Of a stretch of 64,000 nucleotides of DNA, positions 1 to 9,830 are shown piece by piece. The notes below the pieces were generated by a model. The model had not been told where the DNA came from. It made no database searches and saw only the letters and a list, made by a program, of their open reading frames with translations. Every line of letters begins with the position of its first letter. Position 1 is the first letter of the stretch. Origin of the DNA: an uncultured Bacteroidota bacterium (GTDB lineage: Bacteria; Bacteroidota; Bacteroidia; B-17B0; Aurantibacillaceae); contig CAILKE010000072.1 in the NCBI GenBank assembly GCA_903834765.1, forward strand, positions 27,015-91,014. Reading direction: 5' to 3'. Made by a program: the position numbers and the translations under genes.

Positions 1-126
1 ATGTTCGAAAATAAATCCATAAGAGGGTGCTACTTTAATATAAAAATCTTTTGTACCAGTCATTTTTTTCTGAGAAAAAACAACCAATGAGTAAATTATA
101 AGATAGTATGTTAATAGATTTTTCAA
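1..126 (-). CDS. Partial secreted protein, N-terminus only
   Basis: An open frame on the minus strand runs off the left edge and gives 42 codons. From a TTG at 126-124 it reads as a typical signal peptide (M-K-N-L-L, then a hydrophobic stretch ending VVFSQ) followed by KKMTGTKDFYIKVAPSYGF. An ATG at 63-61 would start after the signal peptide, so I prefer the TTG; another TTG three codons upstream (135-133) is possible, with an in-frame stop a little further up. The mature start recalls outer-membrane beta-barrel or secreted proteins of Bacteroidota, but too little is present to name a family. It is divergent from the gene at 365. Confidence 0.5.
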   Translation of the reverse strand, partial: MKNLLTYYLIIYSLVVFSQKKMTGTKDFYIKVAPSYGFIFEH

Positions 127-364
127 CGGATTCAAAAATAATTATAAAATCTTAATGATACGCATTTAAAAAAGTGTCCTATTTGATTTTTAACAAATAA
201 AAAAAATTACATCATTCATTCAAGATTAAAAATTTAAAATGTTGAATAAATGTTTATATAAATCAGTTATAAAATGCTTGTAAAATGCTAGTTTAAAGCT
301 AAACTTGCTAATTACAGTGCTAATTAAACTTTATGCAAAATGTTAATGATACAAATTTTATAAT

Positions 365-2581
365 ATGCCAACTAAATATCTATTCTTACTAATCACTTTT
401 TTAAGTTTTGTTGTTTCATCATTTTCTCAAACAAATACCAGAAAATGGCGTAAAACCGAAAATGACTCTATGGAACGTTCATTGCTACTTTACTACGAGG
501 CAAATTATATCATGGCATTGCCTATTTATGAGAAATTGTATTCAGCACATCCAAAAGAAGAATATTTGAAGTATTGTTATGGACGTTGTGCTTTATATAG
601 GAGTGATAAGCATAATGTAGCTTTAAGTTTATTGAATGAAGTGTATCAAAAAAACAAAAAAATTGAAAATATAAAATTTGATTTAGCTAAAGCCAATCAT
701 TTTAACTTAAAATTTGACGAAGCTCTGACTCTTTTGGATGAATTTTTGGCGGACAAAAAAGTAAAACCAGAAATAAAAAAAGAAGCTAATCAATTAAAGT
801 TATATTGTATTAACGCTAAGAAGTTTTTTGCTAATCCAACCAATGCCAAAATTGAAAATGTTGGAAACACAATAAATACAGTTAATGATGAGTATGTTCC
901 TGTTATTTCTGCAGATGAATCTATTATGATATATACTTACAGAGGTACTCAAAGCATGGGTGGATTACAAGACGCTTTCCAACAAATAGATCCTTATGGT
1001 TTTTATTATGAAGATGTTTATCAATCTAACAAAGAAAATGGACAATGGACAAAACCTAACCCCATCTCAACTATTAATACTAATTCGCACGATGCGGCCA
1101 TAGCCTTAAGTGCCGATGGCCAACAATTATTTGTATATAAAGATAATGCAGACGATCATGGTGATATTTATGTAATTTATTTTGCAAATAATGCGTGGAC
1201 TGTTCCTCAAAAATTAAGAGGTGAGGTAAACTCTTATTCATGGGATGGAAGTTGTTCGATGACTGCCGATGGAAAACAATTATATTATAGTAGCGAGCGT
1301 GGTGGTGGTTATGGTGGAAAAGATATTTACAGAGCAACCTTACAACCTGATAGCACTTGGGGTCAAGTGATAAACTTGGGTGATAGTATCAATACAGCTT
1401 TGGATGATGATGCGCCTTTTATTCATCCTGATGGTGTAACATTGTTTTATAGCTCTAAAGGAAAAAATAGTATGGGAGGATACGATATTTTTCAAGCTCG
1501 GTTAAATATATTAGATTCTTCGTTCAATCAGCCCGTAAATTTAGGTTATCCTATCAATACACCTGATGATGACATTTACTATGTTCTTTCTGCTAATGGA
1601 GAACGAGGTTATTATGCCTCTGGAAAACAAGGTGGCTATGGCTTAAAAGATATTTATACAGTTTACCCAGGTTATGTTGGAAAAAAACCATCTTTATTTA
1701 TTGTTAAAGGTAAAATTACTGTCGACTTACAGCCTGTGGAATCAAATATTACTGTGGAAATAACAAGTAAAAACAATAATCAATTTGGCGAATTTAAAAG
1801 TAATTCTTTGAATGGGAATTATTTGATTTCTTTACCTGCTGGTGGTATTTTTAATATAACTTATAAGTACAATAAATTCCCACATAAATCAATAGAAATT
1901 AACACAATGAACTTAGAAGGATATGATGAAAAGTTATATGATATAGAGTTCAATAATAAGGATACAACAAAACCTATTGCAACTCTTGCGCCTAAAGATT
2001 CAATTGTTGCTGTTGTTGTAGTAAAAGATGTAGTAAAAGAAAAAGATGTGAAGAAGGAAGAAGTAAAGAAAGCAATTACAAAAAAAGAAGATGTAACGCA
2101 ACCAATAGTAAAGAAAGAATTAGTAAAACAATCGTTTGTTAAAAAGGAAGAACCGAAACCTTCCATTGCAAAAAAAGAACAATTACCTATTGAGAAACAA
2201 CCTGTTATTATAGTTCGCAAAAAAGAAGGCTCTGTTCCACGAAATGCGGCTCAACAAAAAAACAGAGTGTATAGCGAACTTTATTCTGATATCAGTGCAG
2301 AAGGATTAGAATTTAAAGTACAAATTGCTGCTTATAAATATCCTAAAAATTATTTATACATACATTTAAAAGGTTTAGGTGCTATACAAAATTTAATACT
2401 TAATGATGATATTACTCGAATTACCATCGGTGGATCATTTAACACTATTGGTAAAGCATACGAACGATGTGAAAAGGTAATAGCTGCTGGTCAAAATGAT
2501 GCCTTTGTCACAGTAATATACAAAGGAAAACGAATCTATTTAGAAGATTTAGAAACGATGGGGATTTATGTAAAAAAGTAA
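365..2581 (+). CDS. TPR / PD40 beta-propeller envelope protein with SPOR-like C-terminus
   Basis: 738 aa with a signal peptide (residues 1-22, ending SFSQ), so exported to the periplasm or outer membrane. Residues about 35-150 look like TPR helices. Residues about 165-430 carry PD40/WD40-like blades with the recurring pattern D-D-x-x-P/Y followed by FYSS-K-G-GGYD-I. Residues about 445-530 resemble a carboxypeptidase-regulatory beta-sandwich. A Lys/Glu/Val-rich linker follows (about 550-640), and the last 80 residues (FKVQIAAYKYP onward) look SPOR-like. The layout is close to the PorE-type proteins of the type IX secretion system, but the OmpA peptidoglycan-binding domain those usually carry is absent; a SPOR domain could give an alternative contact with peptidoglycan. 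Function is inferred from domains only. No operon partner. Confidence 0.75.
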   Translation: MPTKYLFLLITFLSFVVSSFSQTNTRKWRKTENDSMERSLLLYYEANYIMALPIYEKLYSAHPKEEYLKYCYGRCALYRSDKHNVALSLLNEVYQKNKKIENIKFDLAKANHFNLKFDEALTLLDEFLADKKVKPEIKKEANQLKLYCINAKKFFANPTNAKIENVGNTINTVNDEYVPVISADESIMIYTYRGTQSMGGLQDAFQQIDPYGFYYEDVYQSNKENGQWTKPNPISTINTNSHDAAIALSADGQQLFVYKDNADDHGDIYVIYFANNAWTVPQKLRGEVNSYSWDGSCSMTADGKQLYYSSERGGGYGGKDIYRATLQPDSTWGQVINLGDSINTALDDDAPFIHPDGVTLFYSSKGKNSMGGYDIFQARLNILDSSFNQPVNLGYPINTPDDDIYYVLSANGERGYYASGKQGGYGLKDIYTVYPGYVGKKPSLFIVKGKITVDLQPVESNITVEITSKNNNQFGEFKSNSLNGNYLISLPAGGIFNITYKYNKFPHKSIEINTMNLEGYDEKLYDIEFNNKDTTKPIATLAPKDSIVAVVVVKDVVKEKDVKKEEVKKAITKKEDVTQPIVKKELVKQSFVKKEEPKPSIAKKEQLPIEKQPVIIVRKKEGSVPRNAAQQKNRVYSELYSDISAEGLEFKVQIAAYKYPKNYLYIHLKGLGAIQNLILNDDITRITIGGSFNTIGKAYERCEKVIAAGQNDAFVTVIYKGKRIYLEDLETMGIYVKK

Positions 2582-2781
2582 CCATAAACTTTTAAGAAGG
2601 TTAACTCCCAGTAGATTTAATAAGCCAATTGATTTGATTTAGATTATAGTAAAAGAGATTTAATAATGTACTATTATTAGACAGCTAATTTATTATTTTG
2701 AAAATGATAAATAATTTAGAGTCTGTTAAAATTTATATTGTAATAATTGTTATGAAGTATTTTTGAGCGAATTGCTCTTAA

Positions 2782-4056
2782 CTACTTAATTAATCCAGCT
2801 TTTTCTCGTTTACCGTAATCAATAATCAAAAAATAATACATCAATACACCAAAAGCGTAAAGGCCAGATGTAATTAAAAAGATATTTACAAAAGGATAGC
2901 CCTTGCTAAACATAACTTTGACCATCAAACCACTAATAACCCAACTTCCGCTCCAAATAGCGGCGGTGAGGGCTGACGTAATTTCTCTGTTTTTTTCCCC
3001 TACATAATTCATTAACAACTCCGACGTCATTGGACCCGCCATGTTCATTAATGGTTGACGTAACAAATAACAAATGATTGCAATATACACAGCAATGCTA
3101 TATTGACTATAAAATTGGGTTGTGGCCAAGGCTACTAAAGAAATTACTGCCAACGACTGTGTAGTAGGAATCGCAATTTTATAACCTATGTTATCCTTAA
3201 TACGAGGCACCAGCATCGCTCCCCAAGCAACTAAAACCGCAGCAATTGCGCTAACAATTGAAAAATCTCCTTTACCTAAATGATGTACTTTATCAAAAAA
3301 CAAACTGATAAAGGGAATGGTTAAGCCTGCGCCAGTTGCAATAATAAGAGTTGGAATCAGTCCTTTAAAAATCAATAACCAATCGGGTTTTTCTTTAGGC
3401 ATTTTACTATCATTTGTTTTTTTATCATCAATTTCTTCTTTCAAATTAACCTGATTCATAAAATACAAACCTCCAAAGCCTAATATAGAAAATAGAATCA
3501 AAATTTTTTCTTCATCAAAAAACCAGGGATTGATTCGATCTAAAAAGGCAATGATAATGCCACTAGCAATGCCTGCAAAACTCCAGGTACTATAAGTTAG
3601 CGCAATGCCAGATGTGTGATTTTCTTTGGATTCGTTTCTTAAAATAAATGGAATGATGGGGATTTGCATAAAGGTAAACGAAGCACCCCATAGTAATAGT
3701 GCTACATATATAAGAACCGTTAGTTTAAAATAAATGCATAATACAATGCATAATCCAAATAAGGGCACTAAAATAGAAGACAAATAAAAGAAAGGCTTCA
3801 TAGCTCTACCCTTAATGATATTACCAATTGGCAAAGCCAATGCAAACACACCTAAAAATCTGAATGTTATAAATAAAGCAATTTCCTCATTACTAAAGCC
3901 TTTACGATTCATGTATAGAGGTAAAATGTTCATGAACGTAGCATTTACCATTTGAATAAAAAACTCGGCCATTACAACATTAATAATAGCCGATTTTAAT
4001 TTTTTATAATCCTTGATAAAGGCAAACATAAATGAGGTAATTGAAAACCTGCACAA
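2782..4056 (-). CDS. MFS transporter
   Basis: 424 aa, strongly hydrophobic, with about 12 predicted membrane spans and a charged central loop (around residues 213-228, KKTNDSKMPKEKP), the usual 6+6 layout of a major facilitator superfamily permease. The N-terminal motif VNATFMNILPLYMNRKGFS fits the first periplasmic loop of the family. The substrate cannot be read from the sequence. The real start is probably the ATG at 4029 (MFAFIKDYKKLK), because the nine residues before it look unlike the usual cytoplasmic start. It is a single gene with no co-directional partner nearby. Confidence 0.75.
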   Translation of the reverse strand: MCRFSITSFMFAFIKDYKKLKSAIINVVMAEFFIQMVNATFMNILPLYMNRKGFSNEEIALFITFRFLGVFALALPIGNIIKGRAMKPFFYLSSILVPLFGLCIVLCIYFKLTVLIYVALLLWGASFTFMQIPIIPFILRNESKENHTSGIALTYSTWSFAGIASGIIIAFLDRINPWFFDEEKILILFSILGFGGLYFMNQVNLKEEIDDKKTNDSKMPKEKPDWLLIFKGLIPTLIIATGAGLTIPFISLFFDKVHHLGKGDFSIVSAIAAVLVAWGAMLVPRIKDNIGYKIAIPTTQSLAVISLVALATTQFYSQYSIAVYIAIICYLLRQPLMNMAGPMTSELLMNYVGEKNREITSALTAAIWSGSWVISGLMVKVMFSKGYPFVNIFLITSGLYAFGVLMYYFLIIDYGKREKAGLIK

Positions 4057-4327
4057 AAATAGTATTTATTACCTCAAAATAGACTTTACTTTTTTAATGC
4101 TCAGGTATACTTATTTCTATTTCTTTTATTTTTTGTCATTGTATTATCTAAATTTGACTTTACATCCTTTTTTGTGGTTAAAAGACTTATTTTAACTAGT
4201 TTTTTCAATTATTATATGTTTCCATTATTCCAACTTTTTTCCAAATTACGGAAAATCTACAAGATGATGAATCAAAATGTTTTTTTTATTTGGATTATTG
4301 TATCATAGTTTAATTAAAAATATTTTC

Positions 4328-5038
4328 ATGAAAAAAATTCTTTATTTTGCTTCTATAGTTTCTTTAGCAACAATAATATTTTTTGCTTGTAAAAAAGAAA
4401 CAATTCAACCAGCAACTGAAAAGTCAATCGTTGAAAACAGCATTGAAAGCAATGTTGTTAATGATGTTTCATTGAGTAGTTCTTTTCATAACCAACCCAT
4501 ATCATTAGGACAAATTATTAATGTGGGTAATTATCGAACACAAACTCAAGCAGGTTGGGGAGCAGTTTCAAATGGTAATAATGCAGGTGTTTATTTGCAA
4601 GAGCATTTCTCTTCTGTGTTTCCTACAGGTTTAACTATAGGCTGTAGCAGTGGTTTTACAATAAAACTAACTAGTGCTTCGGCCATTACTAATTTTTTAC
4701 CGCAAGGCGGTTCACCTGAGGCATTAATAGCGTCTTCTACTGATGTTAGTAATGTAAATAATTTGTTTGCTGGGCAGGTAGTTGCGCTGAGTTTATCAGT
4801 TTCATTCGATCAAAATATACCCAACTTCGGAACCTCAAAAAGCACTCTTTCATCTTTAGTAATTACTTCAGGAGATTTTATGGGGTGGACCGTAGGTCAA
4901 TTATTAAACGAAGCAAATAGAGTGCTTGGCGGTTGCCAATCTAATTATACATTATCTCAATTAAATTTAGCTGTAACAAACGTTAATGAAAATTTTGACA
5001 ATGGAACAACTGTTGGAACTTTTTTAACTTCTCATTAA
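4328..5038 (+). CDS. Lipoprotein of unknown function
   Basis: I start the gene at the ATG at 4328 (MKKILYFASIVSLATIIFFAC), which gives a lipoprotein signal with lipobox FFAC and Cys21; the open frame extends 17 codons upstream to 4277, but that would put a hydrophobic segment before the signal. The mature part, about 215 aa, has no motif I recognise. It is rich in Ser, Asn, Thr and Gly, with two Cys (CSSGF and GGCQSN) that could pair. Probably an outer-membrane-anchored lipoprotein. A strong hairpin terminator follows at 5066. Confidence 0.65.
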   Translation: MKKILYFASIVSLATIIFFACKKETIQPATEKSIVENSIESNVVNDVSLSSSFHNQPISLGQIINVGNYRTQTQAGWGAVSNGNNAGVYLQEHFSSVFPTGLTIGCSSGFTIKLTSASAITNFLPQGGSPEALIASSTDVSNVNNLFAGQVVALSLSVSFDQNIPNFGTSKSTLSSLVITSGDFMGWTVGQLLNEANRVLGGCQSNYTLSQLNLAVTNVNENFDNGTTVGTFLTSH

Positions 5039-5065
5039 TAGTCATTAGATTTTTTTAAATAATAA

Positions 5066-5089
5066 ATGGTTACGTTATTGCGTAACCAT
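5066..5089. terminator. Bidirectional hairpin terminator
   Basis: A perfect 9-bp stem (ATGGTTACG / CGTAACCAT) with a six-base loop sits between the convergent lipoprotein gene (ends 5038) and miaA (ends 5100). A T-run follows on the + strand and an A-rich stretch lies on the other side, so it can serve both genes. Confidence 0.8.
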
Positions 5090-5099
5090 TTTTGTTTAA

Positions 5100-6008
5100 C
5101 TACGAATACTGAAACACGATATCCAAATATGCTTTTAGCTTTTCTAAATCTGTTGGTTCAAACGATTCAAAATCTCCTTGATGATTAAACCACGTTAATT
5201 GGCGTTTCGCATAACGCCTAGTGTTTTGCTTTATTAAATTAACTGCTTCTTCCAGCGAAGTTTTTCCTTCAATCACATCAAATAACTCCTTATAACCAAC
5301 TGTATTTAAAGCGTTAAGCTGTTTGAACGGATGCAATTCCTTTACTTCATTCATCAATCCTTGTTGCATCATCATATCCACCCGATTGTTTATTTTAGCA
5401 TATAATGCTTCTCGATTGGTATTTATTAAAATAGGAAAAATATCAAAGGAACGCTCTTTTTTTTTGTTTGTTCTGAACTGAGAAAAAGGTTTATTCGTGT
5501 AAATACACACTTCTAAAGCACGCATCAAACGTTGCGGATTATTTAAGTCAACTTGCCCGTAATATGCTTCATCTCTCAGTTTCAATTGCTCCTGCAAATA
5601 CACAAGGCCTTTTTCCTCAAAGTCTTTAATTAATCCTTCTCTTATATGGGATGGAATTTCTTCAAACTCGTCCACTCCATTCATAATGGCATTAATGTAT
5701 AAGCCTGAACCGCCAACCACAATTAATTTTTCGTGTACATTAAACAAGCTTTCAATTTGCTGAATTGCATCACGTTCGTATTGTCCAACATTATAAGTAT
5801 GCTGTATACTAATATGATCAACAAAATAATGAGGAACATCTTGCATTTCCGCAACAGTTGGTTTAGCAGTGCCAATACTCATCTCTTTATAAAACTGACG
5901 AGAATCAGCCGAAATAACCGGACAACCATAGTTTTTTGCAAGCTCTATTGCTAAAGCAGTTTTTCCAACGGCAGTAGGTCCTGCAATGATGATGAGATTT
6001 TTTTTCAA
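5100..6008 (-). CDS. miaA: tRNA dimethylallyltransferase
   Basis: 302 aa, normal length for MiaA. It transfers a dimethylallyl group to N6 of A37 in tRNAs reading UNN codons. The P-loop GPTAVGKT is at residues 9-16, followed by the substrate-binding signature ISADSRQFYKEMSIGTAKP, the VGGSGLYINAI motif near residue 100 and the LMRALEV element near 165. The C-terminal RRYAKRQLTWF tRNA-binding motif is intact. It stands alone between convergent and divergent neighbours and shares the terminator at 5066. Confidence 0.96.
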   Translation of the reverse strand: MKKNLIIIAGPTAVGKTALAIELAKNYGCPVISADSRQFYKEMSIGTAKPTVAEMQDVPHYFVDHISIQHTYNVGQYERDAIQQIESLFNVHEKLIVVGGSGLYINAIMNGVDEFEEIPSHIREGLIKDFEEKGLVYLQEQLKLRDEAYYGQVDLNNPQRLMRALEVCIYTNKPFSQFRTNKKKERSFDIFPILINTNREALYAKINNRVDMMMQQGLMNEVKELHPFKQLNALNTVGYKELFDVIEGKTSLEEAVNLIKQNTRRYAKRQLTWFNHQGDFESFEPTDLEKLKAYLDIVFQYS

Positions 6009-6178
6009 AATGGTGTTTAAACTTATTAATGTGTAAATACAAAGATATCAGTAAAAGGGAATTTTTATAAAAAAAACAGTTCAATTAAGTTTTGGGATTG
6101 AATTTGCCACTTCGTGAAAGTTTGTTATTTTTATAAAGCTAAAAAGTCTTTTAGAGAAATTACGTTAGCGACCATCTT

Positions 6179-6841
6179 ATGTCAACATTGCAAACATTTA
6201 ACCTATTATTAATATTCGGACTTGTTTCGTGTAATATGACAGAAAGAAATTCTGAAAAGATAACGAGAAATGAAGATTTTAAGTCAAATCAAAAAGTTAA
6301 GGACACAACCTTAATTATCAAAACAACTACTGATACTCAAACGATTATTAAAATGGTAGATACCTTATTAATAAGTCATTTACCATCAAATAAAAAAATA
6401 AATAAAAAATACGAAGATCCTATTGAAGTTTTATCAACTAATTTTAATGATCCCTCAAATTATATTATTCCAGGATTTGTTAGAAATACTTTTACAAGAA
6501 GCAATGATTATATAAACTTTACAAGAATTGTTAAAAATGAAGAGGATAAAAGAATTGGTTGTAGTGGTGGAGGAAATAGTTTATCATTTTCTGTAAAAAC
6601 CTTAAGAGATACATTTCTATTTGAAAACGAAATGCTGAAAACCTTAAATTTTAAATATAATATTGAAGGTGGAATTTAATGGGAGAATTCAGTGAGTCCA
6701 AATAAAGGAAAAATAAAAGGGGTTTTATTGTTAGACAAGTCTTGGCAAATAGAAATTGATTTATGGATAAAAACGAGAGATATGCAGAATAACCGAGAGT
6801 ATGAAAGACGCATAACATTAAATGAAAAATTCACTCAGTAA
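6179..6841 (+). pseudogene. Lipoprotein gene split by an in-frame TAA
   Basis: The first open stretch (6179-6679, 166 aa) starts like a lipoprotein (lipobox LVSC near residue 18) and ends at a TAA at 6677-6679. The same frame continues without interruption for 53 codons (6680-6838) to the next TAA at 6839-6841, and this part reads like real protein, including GKIKGVLLLDKSWQIEIDLW and a charged tail. A single substitution creating TAA best explains this; a sequencing error is possible. I do not recognise the family. Other Bacteroidota have similar short lipoproteins with K-D-T-rich N-termini. Confidence 0.5.
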
Positions 6842-6984
6842 CCAATTTGTATAATTAACTTAAATGTAGCAGTTAATAAGAACTTAAAAAAACAATCAAC
6901 TTCTTTTTTTGAAAAACGTAAACTGAAATTTTATATACTATTTTAGCTTGATTTTAAGTCTTAAATTTATAGAAATAATCTCAT

Positions 6985-7722
6985 CTATAATTCATCTTCT
7001 TTTTCGCCATCAACCCATCTTTGCATCATTACACGCTCAGATGGAGGTTGGTGTGTTCCACCTGCCAAAATATCTAAAAATCTATCCCAAAGATTTTTAT
7101 CCTTATTAAACTCCTTTTTTAGTTCCTTTACAGCACTCAAATATTCATTCTCGTATTTATCTGCCTCTTCAAATGTAAAATCATCAGGAATATGACTTGC
7201 AACAACTTGGGTAATCTCATCTAACTCTTTTGGAGTATACTTTTCAATCATTTGAAGTTCAATTTTACAAGCCTCAGCAAGCGAAACAATTAAAGGCATT
7301 ACAGTATCTTCAAAATTACAAACGTCTTTTTCCCAATGTTTATGAGCATTCTCAGGAAGTATATCGTATCCAAGTTTTTCGGCAAATCTATAAGACTTTT
7401 TCAATTTGTTTTCATACATATCAAATTGCTGCCATAATTCTTTTGAATTTGTTCTCTCTTTTCCTTCTATTTTCTTTTGAAATAAACTTAAAATTTTGTT
7501 GATTGATTTAATGGAATCACTAACATCTTTCTGACTCACTTTCCACATTTCAACTTCGTCTTTCTTACAATTTGTTTCAATTATTGATAATGCATTGGAA
7601 TTTAGCCTATCAAATTCCTCCTGAATTTTTTTTAACTGTTCATACTGTTTTTCAAAAGCATTATGAAAATTCCTAACAGACAATAAAGCTCTTAGTTTTG
7701 AATTATACCCATATTTTTCCAT
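6985..7722 (-). CDS. Hypothetical alpha-helical protein
   Basis: 245 aa, no signal peptide, strongly charged and predicted almost wholly alpha-helical, with coiled-coil-like stretches around residues 20-110 (repeated K-K-I-Q-E-E-F-D style heptads). I see no catalytic motif and recognise no family. It is isolated, with an AT-rich 600-bp gap beyond its start. It is probably cytoplasmic; its isolation and lack of conserved features suggest an accessory gene. Confidence 0.55.
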   Translation of the reverse strand: MEKYGYNSKLRALLSVRNFHNAFEKQYEQLKKIQEEFDRLNSNALSIIETNCKKDEVEMWKVSQKDVSDSIKSINKILSLFQKKIEGKERTNSKELWQQFDMYENKLKKSYRFAEKLGYDILPENAHKHWEKDVCNFEDTVMPLIVSLAEACKIELQMIEKYTPKELDEITQVVASHIPDDFTFEEADKYENEYLSAVKELKKEFNKDKNLWDRFLDILAGGTHQPPSERVMMQRWVDGEKEDEL

Positions 7723-8328
7723 GTTTACCTGATTTTTATAAAAGTGTTAACTAATAATTTATACCAAAGTCCCTATTTTATCAGTTAATTACAATGATAT
7801 TTATCATTCTTTTAAAAAATAAAAATTACACAGTTGATAAAATAATAAATGACAATAAAATCATATATTAATAAAATTATAACGAAGTGGATGTAAAAAA
7901 AACAGAAACAAAATCAAATTATTTATTTTCACCAACTTCATTATACTAGGACGGATATAATAGAGAAAAAAATGTTGGCTAAAAAAACTCTTATCATAAC
8001 TACTAATGACCTAATGAACGACAAAAATTTGTAATGCCTAAATTGAGCCATTTGATTTGCAAGGTTATTAAATGACACTAAAACAGAAACTCTTACAAAT
8101 CATATTAAATTTTTGATTGATGAAAAAAATGGGAGAATTTGTTTGGAATAAAATAGAATATAAATGCTTAATCTAAATTCATTTTAAGCACTATAAGAAT
8201 AAAAATAGTAATAAAAACCAAAATTCGGTGTACTTTATTTTACCACTTACCATATAAATTTTCCGTTTTTGTATATCTATTCAAATGCAAGTAATTTTAA
8301 TTAAATTTGGGCATAATTTTATTGAACT
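7723..8328. other. 606-bp intergenic region with a possible gene remnant
   Basis: No intact gene. From 7972 (ATG) to about 8155 one + strand frame holds protein-like stretches broken by stops: MLAKKTLIITTNDLMNDKNL, then after four stops LLNDTKTETLTNHIKFLIDE-KNGRI. This looks like a decayed gene, with low certainty. A TAAATTTG box at 8302-8309 resembles a Bacteroidota -7 element for the gene at 8329, but no -33 TTG lies at the usual spacing. Confidence 0.3.
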
Positions 8329-9747
8329 ATGAAATATATTATATTTAGTGTTTTATTTATTGGGCTAACTCAAATTCATTTTGCTCAAAGCAGTGAGTGG
8401 GATTTACAAAAGTGCATTGATCAAGCGCAAAAACACAATATTTCCCTTAAACAATCGGAAATATCTACACAAATTAATAAGAACAATTCTATTCAAAGCG
8501 AAGCTGCAATTTTACCAACATTGAATGCATTTGGTCAACATAACTATAACTTCGGTAAAACAATTGATAGATATACCAATACCTTTGCCAACTCTCAGGT
8601 TTTATCTCAAAACTTTTATCTATCAAGTAATGTAGTTCTTTGGTCTGGATTAGCACAATTTAATAATATCAAAGCAACTAGATATCAGTATTTAGCTAGT
8701 ACTGAAAATTACTTGCAACAAAGAAATGATTTGGCTTTAAACGTTGCTACTTCTTATATTAATGTTATTTTTTCTGATGAAATTTTACAAATTGCCAGAG
8801 CCTCTTATAAATTAACGCAAGAGCAATTATCTCGTACAGAAAAACTAGCAGAAGTTGGTACAGTTGCTAAAAGCGCTGTTTATGATATCAAGGCTCAATT
8901 AGCAAATGATGATGTAACTGTTACTAATGCTGATAATAATTATCAAATCGCTATGCTGACCTTAAAACAATTATTGAATTTAGATACATTGAATAATTTT
9001 TCCATTGCTCGACCAAATGTTGATGTTTTGAATAATGAATTAGCCTTAACCTCTGTTCAAAATATTTATGAAACTGCTCTTAAAAATCAACACTCTATTA
9101 AAAGTGCTAATTATAATTTACTAGCATCGGAAAAAACATTAAATGTTGCGAGAGGTAAAGTAAGTCCAACGTTAAGCGCTACTGGATCTATAGGAACAGG
9201 AACTTCTGAATTAAATAAACGTATTGTAAGTTCTAATATTGTTGGTGTTACTCCAGTCGCTGCAACTTTAGATGGTGCAACAGTTGTTTATCAACCTGAA
9301 TATTCTTTTGTAACAGAAAAAAAGCCATTTGCTGATCAATTTAGTGAAAACGTAAATAAGAGTATTGGTTTTACTTTAAATGTGCCTTTATTTAATGGTT
9401 TGCAAACTTATACAGGAGTTAAAAATGCAAAATTGAATGTATTAAATGCAAAGTATAGTCAGGATTTAGTTGAACAAAATTTATATAAAACTATAGCGCA
9501 AGCATTTGCAAATTCTAAAGCTGCGCTTAATAAATATAATGCTAACAAAGTATCTGTTGAAGCATCAGAGCAATCGTTTATGTATGCTCAACAAAAATTT
9601 AATGTTGGTGCTATTAGTACGTTTGATTATAATAGTGCTAAAACTCGTTTACAAAATGCACAAAGTAATTTGGTTCAAGCTAAATATGATTATGTATTTA
9701 AACTAAAAGTATTAGACTATTATCAAGGTAAAGAATTGAAGTTTTAA
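8329..9747 (+). CDS. TolC-family outer-membrane efflux protein
   Basis: 472 aa with signal peptide (residues 1-20). The two internally related helical halves of the outer-membrane efflux protein family are visible: the first begins near residue 25 (DLQKCIDQAQKHNISLKQSE) and the second repeats the pattern near residue 240 (NIYETALKNQHSIKSANYN). It would form the trimeric outer-membrane channel of a tripartite exporter or type I system. The adaptor gene follows after 83 bp, so the two are likely co-transcribed. No inner-membrane pump is encoded next to them here. Confidence 0.9.
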   Translation: MKYIIFSVLFIGLTQIHFAQSSEWDLQKCIDQAQKHNISLKQSEISTQINKNNSIQSEAAILPTLNAFGQHNYNFGKTIDRYTNTFANSQVLSQNFYLSSNVVLWSGLAQFNNIKATRYQYLASTENYLQQRNDLALNVATSYINVIFSDEILQIARASYKLTQEQLSRTEKLAEVGTVAKSAVYDIKAQLANDDVTVTNADNNYQIAMLTLKQLLNLDTLNNFSIARPNVDVLNNELALTSVQNIYETALKNQHSIKSANYNLLASEKTLNVARGKVSPTLSATGSIGTGTSELNKRIVSSNIVGVTPVAATLDGATVVYQPEYSFVTEKKPFADQFSENVNKSIGFTLNVPLFNGLQTYTGVKNAKLNVLNAKYSQDLVEQNLYKTIAQAFANSKAALNKYNANKVSVEASEQSFMYAQQKFNVGAISTFDYNSAKTRLQNAQSNLVQAKYDYVFKLKVLDYYQGKELKF

Positions 9748-9830
9748 AACTATTTGCTCTTTCATATAATTATATACATATTAATATTTAAACAAAACGC
9801 TGAATACTCTGCGAATAATAAAACTAAAAA

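Noticed and set aside
1861..2220. 119-aa minus-strand ORF rich in Phe, Ser and Thr
   Set aside because: It is the mirror of the Lys/Glu/Val-rich linker of the TPR-PD40 protein.
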